Below, piece after piece: positions 51,001-62,906 of a stretch of DNA of 64,000 bases (positions are counted from its first letter, which is position 1; each line of letters opens with the position of its first letter). The stretch is from the NCBI GenBank assembly GCA_964023275.1, contig OZ029921.1:7167306-7231305 (forward strand). The letters are read 5' to 3'. Under the pieces are notes generated by a model. That model was not told the origin of the DNA. It saw only the letters and a list, made by a program, of their open reading frames with translations, and searched no databases. The DNA comes from Norana najaformis. Taxonomy: Eukaryota; Annelida; Clitellata; Crassiclitellata; Hormogastridae. The position numbers were made by a program, and so were the translations under genes.

Positions 51001-54000
51001 TCAAGTTTAATCCATCTCCAATACCATCTGCAGGTCAGTCGGGAAGTTTCAGTCAACTCATATTGGATTGCCATTGTGCCGGATATTTATCTGCATAAAA
51101 ATCGAGCGATCACGACTGCAGAGGGTGAAATGAATCAGGCATGACGAAGATGTTGAACATAACAATGGTGACTAGATGGTGATAAAGACGATGATTGTGA
51201 TATCAGATGATTGCGATCATGATCATGGTGAAAACCGAGTACCATTACAGTGTGACACGCTGTAACGATTGGCTGATTGATTGAACGAACAAACGGATCA
51301 AACAGTATATAAATAAATAGAGTGAATCGTTGGGATTCGACCCTCCCTTGAGACTGTCGATAGAACATTCAGTTAATTGTAGATGTCTTGGTTGATCAAT
51401 TCATCCATCCATCTCCATCAACCAGTCCGTTCACCCTTTATGTCCATCCATGGTTTAGCGCCATCGATTCGTGTCTTGTAATTAGATAGCGGCACTCGAC
51501 AAATGACATAAATAAATGGGGAAAAACATATAGACTGTTCAATGACGATCTATGGGGCTCTTCTGCAGATACTCACAGTGATCGATTGGAGGGGCTACAG
51601 GAGGCGGTGGGGCGAGTTCCGTCGGTACCACAGGGTAACCAGACTGCGGTGGAGGGACAGACCCAACCATCATCGGCCCAAGAGGAGGTCCAGGAGGCGG
51701 TGGTGGAAGAGCTGGAGAAGCGCCGTAGCCACGTGACCTATCCATCTCTTCCACGCCTGCATGGCCTGCAGGACCAAATCCCGGAGGTCTCCAGACGTTA
51801 GCTTGAACTGGAAGAGGCCCTGTTGCCGAAGGGTTTGACTGACCACCAAACACAGACCACTGTCCACTCGGGACCCCCTCTCCCTCCTGACCATACGGCG
51901 GATGATAGTCAGCTGCTCCATATTCAGGGATGGGACGTGGAGCGCTCCCGTACTCGAAGGACTGATCAGTTTCGGCTGACTGCTTCGTCGGGTCATAGAC
52001 ACGTGAAAAGGACACGTTCGAATGGCTCCTGACCCCGGCCACAGCAGCCTCGTGCCATCCACCTTCGGGAGGCTGGTTGTAGTAGCCATCCGTCGCTGCA
52101 GGGTTTTCCATCTGTGGCCCTCGAGAGTCGCCGGTCAGTGGAGGATTGCTGCTGTAGGTCGTCAGAGGTTTCGACGGTTGCTTCGTGGGTAGCTTTGATC
52201 CCGGAATCCATTTCGGCGCTGCAGCGATCTCGACCCTTTCGATGCGGTCCATCTGGCGTGGCTTGATTGGCCCTCTGTCATTCGCAAAGGGGCTGGCACC
52301 GTACACGGCTTCCGGTGGGTTGTAGTTGTCTGGGGCCACTTGTCCCGCTGGTCCATGAGGGAACTTCTGTCCCCATGGGGCAGGTGCTGCCTGTGGGGCA
52401 GGTGCGGCGTCGTAGAACTGTGGCTCCACCTGGCGATTGAACGATGCTGGCGCTGCTCTTGTGGGGTAATTGTTGTACGCGGCTGGTGGTGGTTCTGGTT
52501 CGTAAGTGTTTTGGGGATGGGCACCGGGTTTGTACAGGGGCTCCGGGTTGTACGCAGGCTGAGACGGTTGAAACTGAGGCTCCGACTGGGAGTTATAACC
52601 AAGCTGAGGATTCGTGACGTGCTCTAGTTCAGGTCTGTAGCCTCTGTTCAGATGGCCATCAGGTTTGTTATATTCTGGCTGTGGTGGTTCGGGGTTGTTA
52701 TCATACTGCAGATGACCGCTGGGTTTATATGGATATGCCGGCTCTCGATTGTATCCGATCTGGGGCTGAGTGTTAGGCTGAGGTTCTGGGTTGTATCCAT
52801 ACTGGGGTTGGGTTCTAGGTTGAGGTTCTGGGTTGTATCCATACTGGGGTTGGGTTCTAGGTTGAGGTTCAGGGTTATATCCATACTGGGATTGGGTTCT
52901 GGGTTGAGGTTCTGGGTTGTATCCATACTGGGAATTAGTTTCTGGCTGTGGTTCTTGATTGTACCCATACTGAGGATGAGTTCCAGATTGATGTTCTGGG
53001 TTGTATCCGAACTTGGGATGAGTGCTTGGCTGTGGTTCAGGATTGTATCCAATCTGGGTTCTAGGTTGCGGATCGGAATCGTATCTATTATGGGGATTAG
53101 TTTCTGGCTTATTTCGGGACTCTGGCTGATCACTGCCGGGATGGACGTGGACAGCCGGCTGTGGTTTGGCAGCGTGTTCGATACTTAGATTAGCACTCGG
53201 CTTGTATGGGTAATCTGGCTCTCCACTAATCCCGAACTGTTGATGAGAACCGGGATGTGATTCACTAGTATGTGCGAACTGCGGATGACTGTCAGCTTTA
53301 TACTGAGACTCGTTGCTGTTCTCATATTTGGGTTGTGGCCCGGGTCTCTGCTTCGCAAGATAACCATATTTCGGTTCATTACCGTAACTGAACTGGGGCT
53401 GACTCTCATAGTTTGACTGGTTTGATTCGTGGCTGAACTTTGAGTAGGTTCCGCTTGGGCTCTGAACACTTGGCTCATGAACTTTTGGAGCCGAATGACT
53501 TTCACCTTTATACTGAGACTCATTGCTGTTTCCATAACTGGGTTGTGGCCCGGGATATTGCTTCTCTAAATAGCCAGATTTCGGGTCTTTTCCGTAACTG
53601 AACTGGGGCTGACTCTCATAGTTTGACTGGCTTGATTCATGGCTGAAATTTGAGTAGGTTCCACTTTGGCTTTGAATAGTTGGCCCATGAACTTTTGGAG
53701 CCTGATGAAACTTGGACTGGCTCTGAGCCGTTTCGTTGCTTGTCTGTGTTTTCGGTTGAAACGTGACTTCTTTTCCGACCCGGATTTCAAAGTTTGGACT
53801 GGCTCCCACACGAGGTGGCTTTGCTTCAGTTCCGAAGCCAGTCTCGTTCGGATGGAACTGGATCTCGATGCTTGGTATCGGCTGCTGACCTCGACTCACC
53901 CCGGGTTTTTCGATGCTCTCCTTCGATCCATCCTGGTAGATGACATAGGTCCTCGCTGGTTCCTGGGTCGTGTCAATTCGGACCTCGTACGGCTCGCTGG

Positions 54001-56544
54001 TGACACTGCTCTTGTGGACACTCGTCTTCGTCGTCCATCCTCGTTCGTCTCGACGCTGAATTTCGCCTTCAGAGGGAGCTCCCAGAGGGACCGGATATCC
54101 ATGCTCCTCGCTCCTTATGACGGAGAACTCTGGCGGGAACTGACCAACGCGTGGATCGGCTGAGGAACTCGTGTAGCTACTGAACTCCTGTTTCGTGACC
54201 TTCGTCAACGTCGTTCCGCCGAACTTTTCAGTCTTGACCTCTTCGACGATGCGTGATGTCTTTCCGCCGTCCGTTGACGTTCGCTCTTCCCTGGCGTAGT
54301 AGCTGGGAGTGTTCTGCGACGACTGGCCCACGGCATCATCATCTGGGGTCTGGATGTCGCTCGAGCGGCTCTCACGCCTTGCAATCCGCATCTGCTTCAG
54401 ACTTCCGCCGGAAGGAGGCGCTTGCAGACGAAACTGCACTTCCGGTTGTGTTCCGTTCAGCACGTGATCGTTACTGGAAGTGGCTGAAGAGTTCTGGACA
54501 AGTGCGCTGGCTTCCGATGCAGTCAGTCGCTGGATTTCAGGACCCAGAGATCGCGCTACCGAATCGAACTCGCTCAGGGCGTTCTTCCCTCTGGTACCAA
54601 CACAAATAACATGAGATTCAAGCTACGGCTAGAGACTATAGGTAAAGTAATCCAACGAAAGGCAGATTACGGTAAGATAAAATAAAACCAGGTACAGTAT
54701 TAATGATATCTTTTCAGACATCGAAGTCTCTTAAAACTATAAAATATAGGCCTACATTATGTAAAGTAACGTATACATTAAAAGCAGACACTAATATAAA
54801 TAACAGATAGCAGTTCTTGCGGTCTATACTCAGAAGTTACTGCTGTTTTCTGTAGCAATCAGACGCAACAGGCTGTAAGGTATTCGGTTTCAGCTGCAAA
54901 ATCAATTGTGGCCGATTGACAAACTTTTAAAGCCTAAGGTCATACAGTAATTTTGGAATAGATCCTATCATTTATCTAGTGAGTACTAGCGAAATATAAA
55001 CGATGATCGACGCCACTATAAAAATCTCCGCCTCTCCGTTGCATCATCGAATCCGAGATGCCCTGATCGCAAACGGCATACGTAAGTCTGCGGCTCGAAA
55101 CCGTTGAAACGGAAACCAATCCACCGGGTATAGGTGGACGGATTCAAAATGGCCGTCGGGCTTTGGCGCTATTCTATCTAATATCGCCTGAAATCGCACG
55201 AAATCCAAAGCAGACACAAGAAACGACTCCGAAACGCAGACTCGGACACAGGAGAAGCCCGAAAAAACGAGAATTATCGCTCAAATGCTGCATATAAGGA
55301 ACTAATCTTTTAAAAATGAACTAGACGCACAAATAACGACCATATTAACGACCACCGAACAATTAGCAAGTCATTTTGGTTCCAAGGTTGCAGACTCTTA
55401 CAGCCTGCAGTTAGTTATTAATTTAAAACTATTAACAATCTAGCGTGTACTAGGCCAGTATGCGTCGATACATAAAGTAGCGAGTACTAGGCAAATATGC
55501 GTCGATACATAAAGTAATCGAGTATATACGAGAACGTACCTCAAGGCGTGGACTGTCAAGGCGGGGATGTTACCTTCCATAAGGGCAGTGGCTGCTGCAT
55601 GGCTCAGTCCCTGGCTGCAAATATTATTTATAGCCAGAATGACGTCACCCTCAAGGAGTCCGGCCACTTGCGCTTTGCTCGATGGACGAATCTAAAAAGA
55701 ACGGCTTAAATCATCACCATCAAAGTCGTTATCATCAACATGACTATCATCATCAGCAGCAGCAGCATCACGCACATTAACTGTTGAATGCTTTATCTGA
55801 TCTCATCTTCCCTTGCATGCCATACCTTACATTACGTTCCACTGCCTTACTTTACCTTATCTCACCTAACTACCTTATCTGACAATACCTCAGCTTGTCT
55901 TGTCTTATCTCACCATACCCTATATTGCCTTACCCTATTTTTTATTTCACGTAGAAGCCTTTTTTGAACCTTGTTGAAATATATTACTAGTTGGGTGAAT
56001 ACAGGACTTCCACCCTTAAACACCATGGCTTTAGGCTGAGATGTGGACGCGGTGGCTGACCGTATGCGTAGCATGGAGAGAGCCAGCTGGCTTGGTCATA
56101 GTATATTTCAACGCATCACACTTTGAAGGTTGTAACGCCGAGCATTTGCCAAGAGCGGTAACTGATGAAAGAGTAAGTGGAAGGTGGCTTATTATGGAAA
56201 TAAACCTGAGCAGTAAGGACAATGGCCCATGGATAATAATAATAATAATAAAATAATAATAATAATTTTTCAGCTCCCTGAGGGATCATAAATACCTCGG
56301 GGCAAAAAGAAAAAAAATTATTATTATTATTATTTTAAAAAATAATGAAAATAATAATAATAATAAGAAGAAGAATAAACACAACCGTAAAGTAATAAGC
56401 CATCGTATTTTGCCGAGTAACTGCCTAAGTAGACTAATAATATTTTACCTTTGCAACAGTCAGTGGGCTCTTGTCACCCCCCAGTAGTCTGAATCCGTAG
56501 GGTCCTCCGCCCGCCATTTGTATCCGAAGCAGTTGACTTGCCAT
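47845..56544 (-). CDS. SYNPO2: Synaptopodin-2/myopodin-like PDZ protein, five exons
   Basis: Exons 56449-56544, 55540-55691, 51577-54590, 49701-50453, 47845-48047; 4218 nt, 1405 residues, phases consistent. The PDZ domain (about 1-83) has the carboxylate loop GFRL in GPYGFRLLGGDKSPLTVAK, then SSKAQVAGLLEGDVILAINN. This arrangement resembles SYNPO2 and the PDLIM/ZASP group. No LIM domain follows; instead exon 4 carries synaptopodin-type basic motifs, KMYLRRRENAHKW (1132-) and NGRGELLFAKRRAKADQW (1228-), which decide for SYNPO2. The middle is a long disordered, repeat-rich Pro/Gln/Tyr region. Family role: actin bundling at Z-discs and stress fibres with alpha-actinin. It is convergent with the RhoGAP gene, 3.1 kb tail to tail. 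Confidence 0.9.
48151..49200 (+). pseudogene. Decayed LINE reverse-transcriptase fragment
   Basis: Frame-broken RT: KLVDQVYRDFAKAFDKVPH, then WIQSWLSGRRQ, GPLLFVLFINDIDDG, and KISKFADDTKL (F-A-D-D catalytic motif), then RPELEYCIQVW and VQRRATKMI. Many stops and indels; it lies between the last two SYNPO2-like exons, antisense to that gene. Confidence 0.85.
49345..49396 (+). repeat. (GGCAT)n pentanucleotide array
   Basis: About ten consecutive GGCAT units in the last intron of the SYNPO2-like gene. Confidence 0.9.
49701..50453 (-). CDS. SYNPO2: SYNPO2-like exon 4, synaptopodin motifs
   Basis: Acceptor TTTAATGCAG, donor GTAGGT. Carries KVFRGGSSSDGGYGFSTLEE, two basic R/K-rich actin-binding-like motifs, a proline-rich linker, and TNRLKDMIKPKNTTALWNQQ near the end. 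Confidence 0.9.
51577..54590 (-). CDS. SYNPO2: SYNPO2-like exon 3, 3-kb disordered repeat-rich exon
   Basis: Acceptor GGTACCAG after exon 2 gives RGKNALSEFDSVARSLGPEI. Two long repeats of about 75 residues (APKVHGPTIQ... and APKVHEPSVQ...) lie around 53200-53720. A run of NPEPQPRTQPQYGY-type units covers about 52740-53090, and a Pro-rich end contains LPPPPPGPPLGP. The donor CACT/GTGAGT is strong; without splicing the ORF stops 13 codons later at 51539, a possible shorter isoform. Confidence 0.9.
55540..55691 (-). CDS. SYNPO2: SYNPO2-like exon 2 (PDZ part 2)
   Basis: IRPSSKAQVAGLLEGDVILA, INN, then HAAATALMEGNIPALTVHAL. Acceptor TTTTTAG, donor GTACGT, phase 2. Confidence 0.9.
56449..56544 (-). 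CDS. SYNPO2: SYNPO2-like exon 1 (start, PDZ part 1)
   Basis: MASQLLRIQMAGGGPYGFRL then LGGDKSPLTVAK; donor GTAAAA, phase 0. Confidence 0.9.
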
Positions 56545-57598
56545 TCTTCTTACACGCAGTTTTTCTTACCGAGAGTTCTCTAATTTTTATTTCAAAGCAC
56601 CAAATTCTCGGAATTTAATTACTTTTCGAAATCTTTGTCAGTATTTCTGCCGCGGTTTAGCTGAATTTCGCTGCTAAACTCATGACAATCTTTGACACTT
56701 CGAGAGCGAAAATAACTGTAGACATTTGGCTTTAGAGAAGCTCTCCCTTAAAAGGCTTTCCGCAAAAGCAGGTTTTACGGTCGACTTTTTCAGTCTTAGA
56801 AGAAGCCGGAACGAAAGAGAGGCTGGTCGTCTTCAGAACGAGGCTCGAATCTCAAAATGGCCGACATTGGTCTTCAACTCTAGATGTTTTTCTTCGCTGA
56901 TTTCCTTCCTGGCAAATTCAAGGAGCAAGGAATCCCTCGTCGGAGCAGCTTTCCATCCCAGTCTGCATGGAAAGGCGGTATGTGTGTATGTTCAACCGTT
57001 TCCAGGCTGCTTCTCGTCTCCGCGTTTATCAGCTGCAGACGTAGATAGGGGGCCTAACCTTTACAGCCCTGGCACACGCTCCAGAGCCAGTGCTTCGAGT
57101 ACACGGCGTAGCCTTCTCTCCATGTTTTCCACTTTGGAATGACCTGTACGTACACCTATCAGCCGGCGTGTCTGTCTTTTTATCTGTCTCATTGTCTGTC
57201 TCGATGTCTTTATCTGTCTCTCGCTCTGCCCGAACATATACCAATAGGTTTGGGCTGCATAATTCTGTCTTTGCCAGTCTTCCTATATCTGTCCGTGTTT
57301 CTGTCTGTCTGCTTGCTTGTATGCGTTTGTTTCGTTGGTTTATTGTCGGAGATGTCAAACAGCATGCGTTTCTGTCAGTGCTAATAGCTCTGTACTCTGC
57401 AAGATGTGTTCCTCCGTCTGCCTGTCTGCCTGGTTGTCTGTCTGAGTGTCTTTGGAAACTGATAGTCAAAGTTGGCTGCAACAAAAACGCTCAGACTTAC
57501 TCTGTGCTGTCTGCCGGCAACTGCGTCGGTAATTTTGAAAGTCGTTTGCTAAGTATCTGCGCAGCTGTCTCTCCATCTGTTCGTCAGTCCGTCCGTCC

Positions 57599-57632
<34 letters not shown>

Positions 57633-57716
57633 GTTTGCACAAAAGTCAGTTTGTCTTACTCTTTCACTTGCGTCTGTCTGTTTGCCTATCTGTATGACTG
57701 TGCCTAACCGTTTCTC

Positions 57717-57861
<145 letters not shown>

Positions 57862-58129
57862 GGCGTCCTTCGTCCATTACTAAAGCACTAAACATCTCGG
57901 ACGAGGCATTATATGTTTAAACATCGCCTACACACACCTATAGCTCTTCACGGATTCAGCTGCATCTCTCGTCCCGTTCGCCTTCCACTTCGTCCTTCCA
58001 TTCCATCGCTTTTCCATTCCTCCCCTTCCTCTCTCCCCCTTGATGCCTTGGAATGAAGGAATGCAGTCTAAACCACCAAAGCATCAGCCTCACCGATTCC
58101 AGTAACAGTCTTGGTAAATGGGTAAGAAA

Positions 58130-58450
58130 GCTTAGAAAGGTAAGTTGAGTATGGTAATGTACGGCACGGCAGCATACGGTAGGGCATAGTAGGGTATGGT
58201 ATGATATATGGTATGCTAGAATAGAGAAGAGTAGGGTAGAATGGAGTATGGCATAGTAGGGAAGAGTAGGGATCGAAGAGTAGGGTATGGTAGGGTATGG
58301 TTGGGCAGTTTAGGATAGCGTAGGGAAGGGTAAGGTATGATATGGTAGGGTAGGGTAGAGTAGAGTAGTAGTAAATAAAGGTGAAGGTAATGTGGACAAA
58401 ACAAAGTTAGGTAGGGGAGGATAGGCTAGGTAGGCTAGGCTAGGGTGGCG
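58130..58450 (+). repeat. Degenerate GGTAG/GGTAT pentamer array
   Basis: Units such as TAGGGTATGG and AGAGTAGGGT over 300 bases. Related pentamers occur at 10205-10240 (GGTAA), 55800-55935 and 17780-17900 (complementary TTACC/TTATC). Confidence 0.75.
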
Positions 58451-60807
58451 TACCTGTCCACAGGCCTCTCTGCATGATTGTATATCAACCCAATGGCATG
58501 AAGTACCTGCGTTGCAGGCAGGTAGGTTACAAACGTAAATATAACCAACTTAGGCGTGCCGATTAACCATACTGTTACTGGACTGGGCTATGCCGATGTT
58601 TTGTTGGCTACCACGACGACGACGATGATGATTGTGATTGTGTTTGTGATGACGATGACTTCTTGGTTTTACTTAAATCTGTTAGGCACACAAAGCCACA
58701 CAGCTGTATGAAACTGACGCGCGGCAGGCATGAGAAATGGCACTTATCACTGATATCAGAGACAGGTCTTTCCGGGAAGCCAGCTGCAACTCCAACGCCG
58801 CTTATCGCCTCTGTAGATACTCCACAAGAGCCTGGTTCCAGTCCTTCAGGATCTGCCGACGACAGCAGCAGGACACCTTTTGTCGCCTACCAATGAACTT
58901 GATACAATACAATACAACTTATATTTATAACGCGCCTTAATACAACAATGTCTTACTCAAAGGACGCGTTACAACGCACTAATTAGTTATAGTACTGAGA
59001 GAATAAATGAGTCTTAAGTTTTAATTTAAAAGTATCTATTGAAGAGCATCTTCGGATAAATTGATGACATGATGGAATGAGGGTGTGTCACGTTCGCCGC
59101 CTTTTTGTTATCGTCTCAGTTTAATTAATAGAGAATTTTAGTCCGGCATTCCCTCGAGTCAGGTAAGTGTCCTTTTTGGCGCTCCGATGGTGCATATCGA
59201 ACTACCCTCCGTGAGCACCAGAGGTTACCAACGGACGCATGTCCTGAAAACGAGGAAGCGTGAGGCGGCGAACGTGACAGGCTGTCAAAAGTAATATCGA
59301 CAAGGTTAAACAATTCCGAGCGCAGTTAGTACTTGGATGGGTGGTTGAGCCAACTCAGCCATCCATCATTTCAGAGTGGCTAAATGTTTATCAATTTAAG
59401 TTGGGAGGCGCAAAGGATGTCCGGCTGTTCGACTGATGTGGTCCTGTTTGCGCTTCAGCCGAAATATCTTTCAACTCCGGGATGACGCTTCTGAAGATTT
59501 TCCACAGAGGTCTATAGACACGTGGGTGACCTTTTTTACTTTGTTAAAGTGTAGGCCTAGTCTATGGATTACATAATTAAGAGAGAAGAGCAGCGCAGTA
59601 TAAAAGCGTAGGCCTGTCCAAACAACCGCGTTCATTGGGCTTATTGTTGGCCCGCATTGGACCAAATTGGGCCAGACAAGCGTGTCTGTTACGGAGATTA
59701 AGTGTGTTAATAGTGCTCTAGAATTCTGAACTTGTTAGTTGTGTTAAGTCCGAGCAAAATCCGAGCTGGGGTCTAGGCAAATGTTGAGCTAACGAAAACC
59801 TCTCGTTTACAAGGGGCTTATAGAATTAAAAAAGAGATTGAAGTGTTTGTATACATCTGGATATTTATTTAGCCCCTTTTGTAGCCTGTTGGGCCTTTAG
59901 TTATAGACTTGTGGAGTCGCTATAACCCGACTTTAAACCTGACGATAACAAAACTTATCACTGCCCAGATGTTTAAGATAAACTGACCCTAACCCCAAAT
60001 TCGGCTAGATGATAACCACGACCTTAAATTCATGGAGCACAGCATGCAGCTGGCTTCCATTAAGAAGCTCGGTAAAAGGCCTCACTACATTGGAACCCTC
60101 GGGAAACCGGTCCATGCCCTTACTCCAGATTAAACCTTACCCTACCCAGTGCGGTTTCACCTCTTGGTAGACGCGCAGGACGAAGAAATTGCATTGCCCG
60201 GATGTTTTCGTATTATTTACGGCGAATAGCTAAAAATAGAAAATTCAGCGGGTTGTAAGAAGGCGGTGCGTTCGGAGGCAGCGCAGAGACGTGAAGAGTG
60301 AGGAAGACTTCGTTAAAGTTACCGGCTTCCCTCGAACGCCCTCCGTTCCGTTTGGAGGATTTCAAGCAATTTCTTAACTCTTAGTTATGTTCAGATGTTT
60401 CCTTTGCTCTCGCCTGGCTTTTCCCCTACTTCTCTATCTTTTGTTTGTTTTTGTGACCTCCCTTCCCCGGCATTTTTCTCGTCCCTTCCATCTTCATTCT
60501 CCTCTGCCTTCTCCTTCCTTTTCATCCTCCCCTTAATTGCGTCTCCTTTTCAGCCCTTATGGACTGTCTGATCTTCCGCCTTCTGCCCTTCTCGATCATC
60601 TCTCGTCTCTTTCTCTTCTTTCTTCCGGCTCTTCCGCCATCTTTCGCACACTCCATCAAATTCTTCCTCAACAATTTCTCGACATTCCTACAAACCACAC
60701 ATATTTCACCCCATTACACAAACCTTCCCCAAACCCTTCCATCATTTTCAACGCCTAGTCCTACCACTTCTCCAAACTTTCGTCCCACATCAGCATAAGC
60801 TTTTTGT

Positions 60808-60935
60808 TTACTTGGAATCGAACCCGTCCTGCCTATCGATTTTGTTTTCACTGAGCGTCTGTGAATAAGCTGGTCCCGCGACTTCGCTTTCGTTGGGCGC
60901 CATAGAAATCTCGAGTTTACGATTACGATTACAAT
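60808..60935 (+). repeat. SINE family B copy
   Basis: Starts within the GGAATCGAACC box and ends CGAGTTTACGATTACGATTA. Confidence 0.66.
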
Positions 60936-61050
60936 TTTCCACTTGCACAGTGTTACAAAGTATCTTCCCAGCGTATCGATCATTCCGCATGGTAACGTTG
61001 CCCATGGAACGCCAGGCACTCGCAGCGAAACCGGGTATGCCAAGGTTGTG

Positions 61051-61114
<64 letters not shown>

Positions 61115-61122
61115 TCCCTCCT
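61051..61122 (+). repeat. (TC)n microsatellite
   Basis: Near-perfect dinucleotide run. Confidence 0.95.
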
Positions 61123-61467
61123 TCTGTCTGGAATTAAGCCCTCCTACCAACGTCGTGAATCAGAAGCATCAAAACAGTCTCATCGCCTTTAGCAGTCGCT
61201 GCCTATCCTTGCTCTCTCCGAATCTCAATCAACACGTCGGCCCATTCTCCCAAGACGATGGATCATGGATACCAGTCAAGAGTTTTGCTCTCAGACGCAA
61301 ATAACCAGAAAATTGCGTCATAGTTTCTGTTTTTTGCTACTTTGCCGTCGTTTATACAAGACTTGCTTATGCCTCGACTTTTGCTGCTAGAACGGTGCAT
61401 TCCATGTACAGTAGATAGATGTGGATATATGTGCGCGTGCACAAAAGAGACCGACCGATGATGTCTG

Positions 61468-61469
61468 AT

Positions 61470-61517
<48 letters not shown>

Positions 61518-61870
61518 CACACACGCACACACATACAGACACACATACAGAAACACAGACACATATTCATTCATTCATTCGTTGAAACAGATAGACACAG
61601 TACAGACAGACACACAGACAGACACACAGACAGACACACATACAGACAGGCGCACACACAGAGGTATTCATTCAATCATTCATTCATACAGATAAACAGT
61701 AGAGACAGACTGACAGTCAAGCAGACAGACAGACAGGCGGTCAGACAGACATTCATTCATTCATTCATCCATACCGACAATACAGACCGACAGTCAGACA
61801 GACAAACAGACATACATTCATACAGACAGACCGACTACAGACAGAGAGACAGGCAGGCAGACAGACAAAC
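61468..61870 (+). repeat. Broken (ACAG)n/(ATTC)n microsatellite field
   Basis: Runs of ACAG and ACAC alternate with ATTCATTC blocks; open frames here are not genes. Confidence 0.9.
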
Positions 61871-62079
61871 TGTACACAAGCTAAACATAAAACAAACGAG
61901 ATAAGAGATTCGAGACAATTCTACGAAGTTCTTTTGAACAAAATATATGAGGCTGTAACAAAAAAATTCTTAAGAAGTAAATTCACAACAAAATTTAACA
62001 GGACAGTTAGGCTAACTCAGCGATCAAAGCAGAGTCCGCGCTATAAACTGCATGGCTATCTCACCCTGTAAATGAAGAA

Positions 62080-62330
62080 ATGTAGTGGACTGGATAGAGT
62101 AGAATGGACTAAACTGGAAGATGGAGTCGAATGAAATAGAATAAAAGAAACAAGTGGAACAGAATAGAATAAAGTTGTAAAGAATGAAATAGAGATGTGT
62201 GGAATATAGTGGAATAAATTGTGGAATAGAATTTCCAACTTTTACAGGTGATGGAATGGAGTGAAAGAAAGCATAATGAGCAGACAGCGAGGGAACACGA
62301 TAACTATCGAAGAGAATAGAATGTGATGGA
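62080..62330 (+). repeat. Degenerate GGAAT/GAATA pentamer array
   Basis: Repeated GAATAGAATGGAAT-like pentamers immediately beyond the stop codon of the KIPRV-amide precursor. Confidence 0.7.
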
Positions 62331-62337
62331 ATTCGGT

Positions 62338-62906
62338 TTAGAACAGAATTTCGTCCTCCATCTTCGGGTGTTGTCGTCCCACCCGAGGAATCTTTGCCTG
62401 AATGTGTCTTTGACTCCTCGTTTCAGTGCCAAAAATCAGCTGCTTGATTTGATCTTCATTCAGAGGAGGCGCGTAGGGTAAGCTTGATGAGGAGTGTGAT
62501 GGAGAAAGGGAGTAAGAGGAAGATGCGTATTGGGAAGCTTGGGACGTGTACGGCGATAAATCGGATGAAGAGAAGCAGGAGTGAGAGAGAGGAGAGGAGT
62601 CAGAGGCTGAAGGAGAAGAAGTTGATGATGAATGGGTGAGAGTGAACGAGGGGGAGGAGTAGGAAAAGGGAAAGGTGGGAAACGAGAGGCCGTTATCTTC
62701 GCCTGTAGTTCTTCCCACGCGTGGAATCTTGAATAGCTGTCTCCTGCTCTCGTTTTGGACTTGGCTCAGCATTTCCTCTCGTGGCTTCGTCAGCTGGAAA
62801 CACTGATGCGGGGATGATTTCCAGGGTTTCTGCGGCAGAGACGATGCCCGGCATCCTAACTTCGCTTCGTTGGACAGGTACCTGAAGATTGCAGTTGATT
62901 GACCGG
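62338..62906 (-). CDS. KIPRV-amide precursor exon 2: peptide cassettes
   Basis: Acceptor GATCTGCAG gives phase 1 entry. Begins TGQSTAIFRYLSNEAKLGCR, contains both KIPRVGR cassettes, and ends QHPKMEDEILF and TAA. The Ser-rich spacer (about 62430-62660) is a pyrimidine-rich tract, so an unrecognised intron there cannot be excluded. Confidence 0.68.

Noticed and set aside
57029..57707. ORFs of 151-205 codons on both strands
   Set aside because: TCTG-rich degenerate microsatellite; no conserved motif.
61263..61904. ORFs rich in CVCL or DRQT
   Set aside because: Microsatellite translation.
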